Shown piece after piece: positions 1 to 6,565 of a DNA stretch of 12,158 nt (positions within the stretch are counted from its first letter, which is position 1; every line of letters begins with the position of its first letter). The stretch is from Pseudomonadota bacterium. Lineage in GTDB: Bacteria > Myxococcota_A > Polyangia > GCA-2747355. The notes under the pieces are model-generated. The model ran no database searches, had not been told where the DNA came from, and saw only the letters and a list, made by a program, of their open reading frames with translations. The position numbers and the translations under genes are program-made. Location of the stretch: NCBI GenBank assembly GCA_016702545.1, contig JADJDT010000041.1, forward strand, positions 1 through 12,158. The letters run 5' to 3'.

Positions 1-4
1 GGGA

Positions 5-54
5 GAGGACCCCGCGGCCGGAGGCCCCCGCGAACCCGGGAGAGGACCCCGCGG
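5..54. repeat. Two copies of GAGGACCCCGC upstream of the ATPase gene
   Basis: The 11-mer GAGGACCCCGC occurs at 5-15 and again at 42-52, both followed by GG. The stretch between them is very rich in C and G and contains short inverted CCGCGG-type words. Two more exact copies lie at 1578-1588 and 1590-1600, just beyond the end of the following ATPase gene, so the gene is bracketed by the same word. No known repeat family is recognised. Confidence 0.6.
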
Positions 55-68
55 GAGTGCCCTTTGGC

Positions 69-96
69 TTGACCGTCAACGGGCTTCGCGTACAAT
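69..96 (+). promoter_or_regulatory. Sigma-70-type promoter for the AAA ATPase gene
   Basis: TTGACC at 69-74 matches five of six bases of the -35 consensus and TACAAT at 91-96 matches five of six of the -10 consensus, with a 16-base spacer. Transcription would start near 103, giving a leader of about 30 bases before the TTG start codon at 134. Such a good housekeeping-type promoter stands out in this GC-rich sequence. No operator is obvious, and the ribosome binding site before 134 is weak. Confidence 0.6.
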
Positions 97-133
97 GCGC
101 AATCGCACTGCGGATTATACGGATAGCCTGTAA

Positions 134-1567
134 TTGACTGCGATCAATCAATTTTTTACCAGGCGAATCGCCCCGGCGGTCCTGCGGGCGGCCGCGCAGT
201 TTCCGGCTGTCGTGCTGACAGGGCCGCGGCAGAGCGGGAAGACCTCCCTCTTGCGCCACCACTTCGCGACCACGCACGGCTATGTCTCGCTCGACGACCC
301 TGATGCTCGCGGTTACGCCGGCTCCGACCCGCGGTCCTTCCTGGAGGATCACCCGCCGCCCGTCATCATCGACGAGATTCAGTATGCGCCGGAGCTGCTG
401 CCGCACCTCAAGCTTGCGATCGACCGCCGCCGTCAGCTCAATGGGCAATTCCTGCTGACCGGTTCGCAGACCTTCCCGTTGATGCAGCGCGCGAGCGAGT
501 CGTTGGCCGGGCGCGTCGCGGTGCTGCGACTGCATGCGCTCTCACTCGCAGAGAACCCGGGGCAGCGCGTGCCCGCCGTCGATACGCGCGACCGGTATGC
601 CAGTTGGGTGCTCACGGGCAGCTATCCCGAGCTGCACCAGAAGCCCGAGCTTGACGCACGGCTTTGGCATGCCCTCGTACCTCCAAACGTACCTCGAACG
701 CGACGTGCGCGACCTGGCGCAGATCGGCAGCCTGCGCGACTTCGACCGGATGATGCGGCTCCTCGCTGCACGCAGCGGTACCTTGCTCAACTACGCGGGG
801 CTGTCGCGCGACCTTGGCGTCAGCGCCAACACGGTGAAGGCATGGGTCTCGATCCTCGAGGCCAGCGGCATCGTGCTCGTCTGCGCGGCCTATTACCAAT
901 CGCTCGGCAAGCGGGTCATCAAGAGCCCCAAGGTCTACCTGATGGAGACCGGCTTGTTGGCGCACCTGACCCATCTCGAAAGTGCCGACGCGCTGTTTCG
1001 CGGTCCGCTGGCTGGGCCTGTCTTCGGAGACCCGGATCGGGCGAGCTGTTCCGGCTCGCGACCGACACCGGCCGCGCGCCGCAGCTGTACCACTACCGCA
1101 CGGTCGGTCAGCAAGAGGTCGACTTCGTCTTCGAGCACGACGGTCGGCTCCACGCCGTCGAATGCAAGCTCGCCTCGACCGTGAATGCCGGCGATGTGCG
1201 CTCGTTGGAGTTCCTCATGGCTGCGTTGCCCCCGGCGCGACGAGGCGCCGCGATCGTGGTCGCGACCAACCCGACCCGGGTGCGCGTCGGGGGCGCCGTC
1301 GTCGTCCCTCTTTCCGCCTTCGCGAGCCTCCAGAGCCTCGACGAGCTGGTCGCCCTCGCCCTGACTCCGGGCGCTGGTAGCACTTGGAGAGCAGCTCGAA
1401 CCCCTGCTCGGCGACGTGCGGGTCGAAGGCTGAAGTCGGCGGGTGAGGCTAAGCGATCGCCTCAGCTCGAAGCCGCCGCAGTCGACGAAGGAGAGTCGCC
1501 GCTGGCCGGGGGCGAGGAATACGGTCGGGGTTCGTGCGTGGAGTTCGGCGGCGAGCCTTCAGCTTGA
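134..1567 (+). pseudogene. AAA family ATPase with DUF4143 domain, frameshifted
   Basis: This is a member of the large AAA_14/DUF4143 family of prokaryotic ATPases, whose cellular role is mostly unknown. The gene starts at TTG 134. The N-terminal ATPase domain shows Walker A GPRQSGKTS (residues 30-38), Walker B VIIDEIQ (77-83) and a sensor-like LLTGSQ (107-112). Near 672-674 (a run of C) the coding frame jumps: the family-typical stretch SYLQTYLERDVRDL, a winged-helix-like region and KSPKVYLMETGLLAHL are read in the frame of positions 678-1010. Around 1018-1040 it returns to the first frame, probably through two indels, for GELFRLATDTG and the C-terminal part with EVDFVFE (Glu328, Asp330) and VECK (Glu343, Lys345). 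That pattern resembles the PD-(D/E)xK-like nuclease fold often seen in DUF4143 proteins. The last 70 or so residues are arginine-rich and unlike the family; they run to the repeats at 1578. Family members are usually about 380-430 residues. Motifs on both sides of each break are intact, so indel errors are as likely as true decay. Confidence 0.8.
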
Positions 1568-1577
1568 GTGCAGGGGT

Positions 1578-1601
1578 GAGGACCCCGCCGAGGACCCCGC
1601 C
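1578..1601. repeat. Tandem GAGGACCCCGCC pair between ATPase and vapC
   Basis: Two head-to-tail copies of the 12-mer GAGGACCCCGCC lie at 1578-1589 and 1590-1601, sharing the 11-mer GAGGACCCCGC with the copies at 5 and 42. They fill the gap between two convergent genes: the ATPase stop at 1567 and the likely vapC stop at 1606. They may mark a module boundary or belong to an extragenic repeat family. Confidence 0.6.
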
Positions 1602-1605
1602 GGCC

Positions 1606-2037
1606 TCAAGCGAAGGGATTCGCCGCGAAGCTGAGGGAAGAGCGAGAAATCGCTGTCCCGCGACAAGAGGGCTTCCACTCCGTGCGCCAGGCAGATCGCG
1701 GCGACGCGGGCGTCATGAACGACCGGACCTCGAATGCGGGCGTGCGCGATGATCGGGCCCAGGGTCCCCTGGAACCCGGACGGCTCCGCGAGCAACTGCA
1801 GCGACGGCGAGCCAAACCACGCGTCGAGTTGCGCCCACGCCTGCGCTGGGGTGTCGGCCCGGTCCTTCCAGATGCGTGGGTTCGTGACCACGCTGAAAAA
1901 CTCGTAGACGCAGGGCCACGGGATCGCCCAAGCGCTGGCGCCCTCCGCCAGGCCTCGCACGACGCCCGCCGCGATCGCGTGCTCGTCGGCCTCGCGACGG
2001 TGGCATAGACCAGGACGTTGGTATCGACTGCCAGCAC
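1606..2037 (-). CDS. vapC: VapC-like PIN-domain ribonuclease toxin, frameshifted
   Basis: This is the toxin of a type II VapBC system, a PIN-domain endoribonuclease that typically cuts tRNA or rRNA and is neutralised by VapB. The gene starts at GTG 2037, preceded by GGGGGAG (2048-2042), and reads VLAVDTNVLVYA, with Asp5 as the first PIN acidic residue. A base appears to be missing near 2005-2010. The frame then shifts and the family-like HRREADEHAIAAGVV, PCVYEFFSVVTNPRIW, HDARVAAICLAHGVEALL and SRDSDFSLFPQL follow; these hold the remaining acidic residues (Glu in VYEFF, Asp in HDAR, Asp in SRDSD). Near 1624 the frame returns to give ANPFA and a stop at 1606-1608, a typical VapC ending. If the second shift is not real, the shifted frame continues to 1559 and overlaps the end of the ATPase gene. 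The gap from the vapB stop is 12 bases, so the two form one operon. Confidence 0.75.
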   Translation of the reverse strand: MLAVDTNVLVYATVARPTSTRSRRASCEAWRRAPALGRSRGPASTSFSAWSRTHASGRTGPTPQRRRGRNSTRGLARRRCSCSRSRPGSRGPWARSSRTPAFEVRSFMTPASPRSAWRTEWKPSCRGTAISRSSLSFAANPFA

Positions 2038-2049
2038 GCTGCTCCCCCG

Positions 2050-2290
2050 CTACCGCCCGCCGTAGATCTCGTCGCGAAGGTCCTGCCACGTCAGGGCCGT
2101 CAATGGATTCGGCGTACTGGGATCGCCGACAGTCCGATCGGGAAGCCTGTATGCGGGTACACGCCGCTCCTCGTCGAGCACGCGCTGGAGCCCGTCCTCG
2201 ACGAGGGCGCGCAAAGAGCGGCCGGTCTTTGCGACCGTGTCGCTTCGCCCGCTCCAGCAGCGAATCAGCGATGACAATGGTCGTCTTCAT
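2050..2290 (-). CDS. vapB: VapB-like antitoxin, frameshifted
   Basis: This is the antitoxin partner of the PIN toxin downstream. The start at ATG 2290 gives MKTTIVIADSLLERAK, the ribbon-helix-helix type N-terminus usual for VapB/DUF2191 antitoxins. Near 2240-2244 two bases seem to be lost (CGCGAC to CGAC). The frame shifts and continues with AKTGRSLRALVEDGLQRVL, a proline-rich linker, and the C-terminal TALTWQDLRDEIYGGR that would wrap the toxin. The stop is at 2050-2052. With the frame restored the protein is about 80 residues, normal for the family. No Shine-Dalgarno sequence precedes the ATG, and a possible promoter ends seven bases before it, so the message may be leaderless. VapBC pairs usually repress their own promoter. 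Confidence 0.7.
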
Positions 2291-2296
2291 CGATGC

Positions 2297-2325
2297 AGCA
2301 TAGCCGTACAGGTGAGTATGGGCAA
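2297..2325 (-). promoter_or_regulatory. Candidate vapBC promoter
   Basis: On the minus strand, TTGCCC (2325-2320) is followed after 17 bases by TATGCT (2302-2297), each matching four of six consensus bases. The spacing is ideal. The expected start of transcription falls on or next to the A of the vapB ATG at 2290, which would make a leaderless transcript. Two four-of-six matches can arise by chance, so this is tentative. Confidence 0.3.
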
Positions 2326-2497
2326 GCCAGCTCGGCCACCTCGTCAGGGCGATCGAGGTCTCGCCTCGAGCGCCCATCAGCAGCTCGAGGAGGTCGTTGC
2401 GATCGCAGCCTGCGCGCTTACGAGAGTTGACGATGCATAAAGCACAAGAACGAATCTCAATTAACCAATAACTCGCCCGTCATATTAACGCCGGTCG
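2326..2497. other. Intergenic stretch with an A+T-rich patch (about 2430-2490)
   Basis: No gene is seen here. The part from about 2430 to 2490 (near CATAAAGCACAAG and CAATTAACCAATAACTC) is strikingly A+T-rich for this sequence. It lies upstream of vapBC on one side and beside the GGGACTC repeat cluster on the other. Such a patch could hold a promoter or mark foreign DNA. No convincing -35/-10 pair was found. Confidence 0.5.
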
Positions 2498-2621
2498 GGG
2501 ACTCGGGGAGGGACTCGGGCGGTGAGGGACTCGGGCGGGGGAGGGACTCAGGGTGAGGGACTCGAATGGGTGAGGGACTCGACTCCGAGTCCAGGGACTC
2601 CACGGCACGAGTGGGGGACTC
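2498..2621. repeat. Cluster of eight GGGACTC repeats
   Basis: GGGACTC begins at 2498, 2510, 2526, 2543, 2557, 2574, 2594 and 2615, with steps of 12, 16, 17, 14, 17, 20 and 21 bases. Most copies are preceded by GA or TGA and several are followed by GGGCGG or GAATGG, so the unit is roughly TGAGGGACTCGGGCGG. A perfect palindrome GACTCCGAGTC lies at 2581-2591. The cluster ends 10 bases from the stop codon of the minus-strand gene at 2632, so it lies just downstream of that gene. The short, uneven spacing excludes a CRISPR array; a degenerate minisatellite or a set of protein or RNA sites fits better. Confidence 0.75.
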
Positions 2622-2631
2622 CCAAGCAAGC

Positions 2632-3147
2632 TCAGGACAACACCCATGGGTTGCCCTTCACCAGCGGGATGCGCTGCATTTCGCCTTGCCTGGTGTAGTG
2701 CTCGATGGTCGGTGTGCAATCCAGGCTCCAAGAGTACTCGAACGTGAAGTCGCGGATCGGACCGTACCGGGTTTCCGTCTGCCAGGCATCGATGTACACG
2801 CCCGAGATATTCGGATCGGTGCCCTTGGGCCAGATCACCGCGACGAAGTGCGGCAGTGGCACAGGCACGGTCGGCGTGCCGCTCAGGGTCAGAACCACCG
2901 CGGCTGCGATGTTGCGCAGCCCCCAGACGATGCCGAACTCATAGCGATTCGCGATGCGCGGGTCGGCCTCAAGCGCGCCGACGACCCGGCTCGCCCACCA
3001 ACTGCAACCTCCGGTTGCGCCCGAGTGAGTCCTGGCGTTGCCCCACCATCCGGTTACCGCGCCCTCGCGGAGCGCCTGTTGCTTGAACTTGCCAACGACA
3101 CTGACGATCGTCTCGATGTCGCGCGGCGGAAGTGGAACATTGGACAT
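2632..3147 (-). CDS. Orphan protein with a possible papain-like Cys-His-Asp triad
   Basis: The family is not recognised. The chosen start is ATG 3147, which has AGGAG (3159-3155) seven bases upstream; an in-frame start at 3201 lacks this. The product is 171 residues with no signal peptide or membrane segment. What can be seen: a Trp/Gly-rich segment GWWGNARTHSG (33-43), then GGCSWWASRVV with Cys48, PLPHFVAVIWPKG with His100, and GVYIDAWQTE with Asp120. A Cys at a helix start, a His in a beta strand and an Asp just before a Trp is the order seen in papain-like and transglutaminase-like cysteine enzymes (compare the common 'H...YVVDPW' pattern). That assignment is inference. Base composition (about 58-62% G+C in most lines) is clearly below that of the genes from 4107 on. 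The GGGACTC cluster lies directly after its stop. It could also be an ordinary hypothetical protein with no enzymatic role. Confidence 0.65.
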   Translation of the reverse strand: MSNVPLPPRDIETIVSVVGKFKQQALREGAVTGWWGNARTHSGATGGCSWWASRVVGALEADPRIANRYEFGIVWGLRNIAAAVVLTLSGTPTVPVPLPHFVAVIWPKGTDPNISGVYIDAWQTETRYGPIRDFTFEYSWSLDCTPTIEHYTRQGEMQRIPLVKGNPWVLS

Positions 3148-3730
3148 TGCCACACTCCTGGTTGGGATTCCGTAGCACCCGGATCGGGGGGCATAGCTCA
3201 AACGCAGGTTCTGGCTTCGCGGGTCCCCGCCGACACTCCGCTTCCCACGTCAATCGACCCTTCCTTGTCTTGGCGGCATCGGATCCGCCATCTTCCGACG
3301 AGCAACGAGCCTTGTGTGCCATTGGTGAGAAGGATGTTACCGCTCAAGGATTGATCGATGGATGCGCTACCGGGGGCAAAGGCCCGCTTGGGGGCGGTCA
3401 TCGCCTGCTTTCTTGCAGGCTCGTCCACAGTCTCGTCGGAGAGGTACGCCCGGCGCCAATGGAGCGGGATGGACACGTCGACCCCCGTTGATCTTGCAAG
3501 CAATACCGCTTGTTCGGGCGAGAACCCCGAGCGCCCATGCTAGCGGGCTATTGGGCGGTATCAATCTGGGGGAAGAGTCCACAGGGTGGTGGGGGAGTCC
3601 CCCCCAGATGACCGCGGGGTGCGGCTTGTGCGCCGTGGCGCCCGCTGAGCGGACGCCTCTCGCGAAGCTCGCGCGGAGGAAGGCTTGGCTCGCCGCAGCG
3701 GTCACTCGACGAAACCCACGATTCGCGTGC
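3148..3730. other. About 580 bases without a convincing gene; hairpins
   Basis: Frames of 60-143 codons are open here on both strands, but none shows a recognisable motif, a good ribosome binding site or compositional support. Visible structure: a hairpin with a six-base stem GCCTGC/GCAGGC and loop TTTCTT at 3403-3420, and a nine-base inverted repeat ATCTGGGGG (3564-3572) with CCCCCAGAT (3601-3609). The right arm of the latter overlaps a tight GGGGGAGTCCCCC palindrome (3591-3603). None is followed by a run of T, so they are not classic terminators. G+C is near 60% around 3241-3300. The stretch may hold decayed or foreign DNA. Confidence 0.5.
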
Positions 3731-4083
3731 TCAGCGCAAGAACTCCTGCAGGTTGGTCTTGCCAAAGCGGCTGCCGGCGGTGCTCTCGTGTAGCTGCTTG
3801 GCGATCAGCCCCATGATGCGCTTCACGCCGAGGGTCTTCTCGGGTCCGTCGCCGGGAGCAGTCGCACGGTGATCTGTCGGTCCTTCTGCGAGAGCTGCAC
3901 GAAGAAGGGCTGCGAGCGCCCCTCTTCGACCACCACGCAGTCCACCAGGGCGGTGTGCCCGGAGCGGTTCAGGTACACATCGACGACCTTCAGGATCTCG
4001 CTCCCGTTACGGACCGCCGTGAGTTTGATGCTCTGGCTGGCGACGGGCAGATCGGTGACCTCTTCGAGCACGACGTGAGGCAT
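3731..4083 (-). CDS. Small conserved-looking protein of unknown function, frameshifted
   Basis: I do not recognise the family. The start is ATG 4083 with a strong GGAAGGAG-type ribosome binding site six bases upstream. The first 76 or so residues (MPHVVLEEVTDLPVASQSIK onwards) look like a small beta-rich domain with VVDVYLNRSGHTALVDCVVVEEG. Taken literally the frame stops at 3823. However, one missing G near 3851-3856 (a GGG run) would carry it into DGPEKTLGVKRIMGLIAK and QLHESTAGSRFGKTNLQEFL, ending at 3731-3733, for about 117 residues in all. The continuation reads like a sensible amphipathic, lysine-rich C-terminus, so I favour the longer form. It starts 23 bases after the stop of the CPBP protease gene and is probably the last gene of the lipocalin operon. 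No signal peptide is seen. The function is unknown. Confidence 0.65.
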
Positions 4084-4106
4084 GGGGCGCTCCTTCCTTC
4101 AGCGGG

Positions 4107-4748
4107 TCAGTCCAGCGGCGCCAAGAGCAGGACGAGGCCGTTCCACAGCAGGTGCGCCACCAAGGGGGGTACCAGACTCGCTGTCGTGGCGCGCAGGGCG
4201 CCCCACGCGAGTCCGCAGCCGAACGCGACCGCCACCAGCAGGGGCGAGCCGAGCGGCACGTGCACCAGCGCATACAGCAGCGCGGCCAGCGCGACGCCGC
4301 GCCAGGCGCCAAGGCGCTGGACGAGTGAGGTCTGCACGACGCCGCGCCAGACCAGCTCCTCTCCGACGATCACGGGGATGAGCGCGACCGACGCGACGAC
4401 GAGCGACGGCGCCCGAAACGCCGCGTACAGTTGCGCCGCGTCGGTCGCGATCAGCGGCAAGAGGCGCGCGAGCAGGGGATAGAGCAGGTAGGTGGCGGCC
4501 ACCATCAGGCCCCCCGCCGTGGCACCCAGCAGCAGGAGCCTCGGGCTCGGCCGCAGCAGCGCGGTGGATGCGGGGCGGTCGAAGCACAGGACGGCGAGGC
4601 CGAGCACAACCGCCGCTCCGCCGAGGGCGCTCCAGATCCCCAAGGGCCCGGTGCTCGCGGCAGCCGCAAGCCACACCACGATCGAGGTGAGCGCGAGCGA
4701 TGGGCCGCGCGGTCGAGAGGCCCGTCGGTGGGTCAGGTCGTCGTTCAT
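4107..4748 (-). CDS. CPBP family intramembrane metalloprotease
   Basis: This is a membrane-embedded Abi/CPBP (CAAX protease and bacteriocin-processing) protein of 213 residues. The start ATG 4748 is chosen because its ATG overlaps the TGA of the upstream SDR gene (ATGA), which implies translational coupling; an in-frame ATG 45 bases further upstream lies inside that gene. The N-terminus is hydrophilic and Arg-rich (residues 1-17), followed by six to eight predicted membrane segments. The three family motifs are present: GEELVWRG with Glu130, Glu131 and Arg135, LVHVP with His163, and VAHLLWN with His199; together these form the metal site. Bacterial members have varied roles, including prenyl-protein processing, bacteriocin immunity and regulatory proteolysis, and the substrate here cannot be told. 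Its place between the stress-type SDR and a small unknown protein suggests a role in membrane homeostasis (inference). The frame is intact. Confidence 0.9.
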   Translation of the reverse strand: MNDDLTHRRASRPRGPSLALTSIVVWLAAAASTGPLGIWSALGGAAVVLGLAVLCFDRPASTALLRPSPRLLLLGATAGGLMVAATYLLYPLLARLLPLIATDAAQLYAAFRAPSLVVASVALIPVIVGEELVWRGVVQTSLVQRLGAWRGVALAALLYALVHVPLGSPLLVAVAFGCGLAWGALRATTASLVPPLVAHLLWNGLVLLLAPLD

Positions 4749-5719
4749 GCCGAGCGCTTCGAGAGGCCGCGCGCGCGCTCGATGGCGCCCCAAGCGCCTG
4801 GAACGCGGCTGTCGCCGCGCTCGGCAGCGAGGGCCAGGCCTGCCGCCTCGGCGAAGGCCAGGCGCTGGGGATGGCCGATGAGCTGCCAGAAGCGGTCATC
4901 CTGCGCGAGCAAGTCCTCCGTCAGGCCGATCACGACCTCGCGCGCTACGGACCACTGCGCGCGTGACGAAGCGCACCCACAACGATGACAGCCGCGGCGA
5001 GAGCAGGGGCACTTCGAAGGTGCGGGTGCCGAAGGCCCATCACCTGCGCCGTCTGCTCGAGGATCTCCTTGCCGGAGAGCGTGACCGGTCCGGAATGTCG
5101 AACCAGGCGCTCGCCGCCAGGGGCAGCTCGAGCGCCCGCAGCAGCGCCACCACGACATCGTCGATCGCGACCGGCTGCGTGCGCGACTTCAGCCAGCGTG
5201 GCAGCACCATGAAGGGCAGGCGGGCCGCCAGATCGCGGACGATCAGCCAGCTCAGGCTGCCGTGCCCGACGATCATGCTGGCGCGGAGCTCGATCGTCTT
5301 GACCGGGCCCGCGCGCAGCGCCTCGCCCACGTCGAGCCGGCTGCGCAGGTGAGCTGAGCCCGCGCCCGTCGGCGCCACGCCGCCGAGATACACGATGCGT
5401 TCGACGCCGGCCGCGGCTGCAGCCTGTGCGAAGGTCGAGGCCGCCCGCACCTCGTGGCGGTGGTAGTCGCGGCCTTCACCGATGCCGTGGACGAGATAGA
5501 GCGCGGCTTGGCACCCGTCGAGCGCACGAGCGCACGAGGCTGGATCGCTCACGTCGCCCTGCACCCAATCGAGGGTGGGATCGCGTTGCTGCGCGCGCGC
5601 GGCAGCTCGAGTCAGGCACCGCACGCGCCAGCCTTCGCCAGCGAGGGCCGGTCTCGCGGCGCCGCCGACGAAGCCCGTGGCGCCGGTCAGGAGGAGCGAG
5701 CGCTCCGACGCGGCCCCAT
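4745..5719 (-). pseudogene. YbjT-like NAD(P)-binding short-chain dehydrogenase, frameshifted
   Basis: This is an atypical/extended SDR like E. coli YbjT, but without the C-terminal DUF2867 domain. ATG 5719 with GGAGGG just upstream is the likely start, although a base seems to be missing at about 5705-5712, immediately after it. The next stretch carries the Rossmann motif TGATGFVGG, LYLVHGIGEGRDYHRHEV, GVERIVYLGG, ELRASMIVGHGSLS and LPRWLKSRTQPVAIDDVV, all characteristic of the YbjT group. Further breaks lie near 5089-5094 (after WFDIP, continuing PVTLSGKEILEQTAQVMG), 5034-5037 (continuing GTRTFEVPLLSPRLSSLW) and 4957-4963, where a GC of a GCGCGC run appears lost (continuing QWSVAREVVIGLTEDLL). 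The end overlaps the CPBP start by four bases. Restored length is about 320 residues. Members are thought to act as oxidoreductases on quinone- or lipid-like substrates, but this is poorly established. Intact motifs in every segment favour assembly indels over decay. Confidence 0.8.
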
Positions 5720-6325
5720 CAGCTGCCCTCCGCGGCTCGCGCCGCGCGCGTCGGGACGCGGCGCCGCGACCTGCAGGGGTGCGCACCAGGCGGGAGGTCT
5801 CGTAGCCCTGCGCCTCGGGAGGCGCTCGACGATGCCCTGGTAGGTCGCCTCGGCCAGCGTGGGCTGACGGGCGAGGATCCAGAGGTAGTCGCGGCCGGGG
5901 TGGCCGACGACGGCGTGCTCGTAGTCAGCGCCGAGGTCGATGATCCAGTAGTCGCCCCAGAACGGGCGGAAGAAGCTCACCTCGAGCTTCGCGTTCGTGG
6001 TGCTGTCCACCACCCTGGCGCGACCGAGCGCCGACTTCTCCTTGCCGTCGAGCGAGCCCTTGCGGCAGCGGTTGAGCACCTCGAGGTCGCCGTCGGCGCG
6101 GAGCGTGTACGTCGCCATCGTGGCGGTGCAGCCGCGCTGGAAGCGCTGGGGGAAGTTGGCAATCTCGTACCAGGTCCCGAGGTAGCGCGAGAGCTCGACA
6201 CGCGCGACCGTCTGCAGCGGTGGCAAGCGGAGCCGCTCGGTCGTGCTGGTCGCGCAGCCCGCCGCCATCGCGAGTGCGCCCAGCAGGCCGACGGCGCGCT
6301 TTGGGGGTCGAGCTGGGGCGCTCAT
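5687..6325 (-). CDS. blc: Blc-type lipocalin lipoprotein, 3' end frameshifted
   Basis: This is an outer-membrane lipocalin of the Blc/apolipoprotein D group, which binds fatty acids or lysophospholipids and is induced by envelope stress. The start is ATG 6325 with AGGAAGGGA upstream. Residues 1-24 form a lipoprotein signal peptide with lipobox AMAAGC (Cys24). The signature GTWYEIANFPQRFQRGC is at 50-66, followed by strands such as ATYTLRADGDLEVLNRC, EVSFFRPFWGDYWIIDL and HAVVGHPGRDYLWILAR and the C-terminal helix LAEATYQGIVERL. Near 5815-5822 two extra bases (CC) break the frame: the family ending EAQGYETSRLVRTP is read in the neighbouring frame, and a second shift near 5780 may restore it. 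The literal frame ends at 5687, overlapping the SDR start at 5719. It is the first recognised gene of the minus-strand operon. Confidence 0.88.
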   Translation of the reverse strand: MSAPARPPKRAVGLLGALAMAAGCATSTTERLRLPPLQTVARVELSRYLGTWYEIANFPQRFQRGCTATMATYTLRADGDLEVLNRCRKGSLDGKEKSALGRARVVDSTTNAKLEVSFFRPFWGDYWIIDLGADYEHAVVGHPGRDYLWILARQPTLAEATYQGIVERLPRRRATRPPAWCAPLQVAAPRPDARGASRGGQLMGPRRSARSS

Positions 6326-6465
6326 CGTCGATTCCCTTCCTCTGCGAGGCAGTCCTGAACGGCGGCGAACGAGGTCACGCGGCCACCGGAGGCGCGAACC
6401 GGGGCGATCAACGAGACGGCGCCACCGCCGCGACTGCGGCGCACCGTGTCGGTCGTGGTGAGCAT
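6322..6465 (-). CDS. Possible 47-residue ORF translationally coupled to blc
   Basis: An open frame from ATG 6465 ends with a TGA that overlaps the blc ATG (ATGA at 6325-6322). It encodes 47 residues starting MLTTTDTVRRSRGGG and ending LAEEGNRR, with no recognised motif. The stop/start overlap is what one expects of a coupled leader ORF, but the frame has only a weak ribosome binding site. It may simply be the 5' leader of blc. Confidence 0.22.
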   Translation of the reverse strand: MLTTTDTVRRSRGGGAVSLIAPVRASGGRVTSFAAVQDCLAEEGNRR

Positions 6466-6487
6466 GGACGCCACCCGCGCGCTGCCC

Positions 6488-6515
6488 ACGATAGTGCGAG
6501 CTGGACGATTCACAA
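6488..6515 (-). promoter_or_regulatory. Candidate promoter for the blc operon in the divergent region
   Basis: Within the 240-base region between the divergent blc and TIGR01777 genes, the minus strand has TTGTGA (6515-6510) and TATCGT (6493-6488) with a 16-base spacer, four of six matches each. It would give a leader of about 155 bases. On the plus strand TTGAAA (6517-6522) lies upstream of the TIGR01777 start but lacks a good -10 partner. An alternative-sigma promoter is possible and could not be recognised. Tentative. Confidence 0.25.
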
Positions 6516-6565
6516 CTTGAAAGCAACCGACGCAGCCCACATGTTATCGAGCGCAGGAGGATCGC

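Noticed and set aside
114..119. Minus-strand TATAAT box
   Set aside because: There is no matching -35 element at 16-18 bases and no gene downstream on that strand inside the window.
2498..2621. CRISPR-like array
   Set aside because: The repeat is only 7 bases, spacing varies from 12 to 21 bases, and no cas gene is present.
2566..3354. 262-codon plus-strand open frame
   Set aside because: It is antisense to the orphan gene at 2632-3147, which has a better ribosome binding site and sensible protein sequence; the plus-strand product is Arg/His-rich and motif-free.
3403..3420. Rho-independent terminator at the GCCTGC hairpin
   Set aside because: The stem is short and no run of T follows on either strand.
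4099..4899. 266-codon minus-strand frame over the CPBP gene
   Set aside because: It is an Arg/Ala/Pro-rich shadow in another frame of the CPBP gene, whose metal-site motifs are intact.
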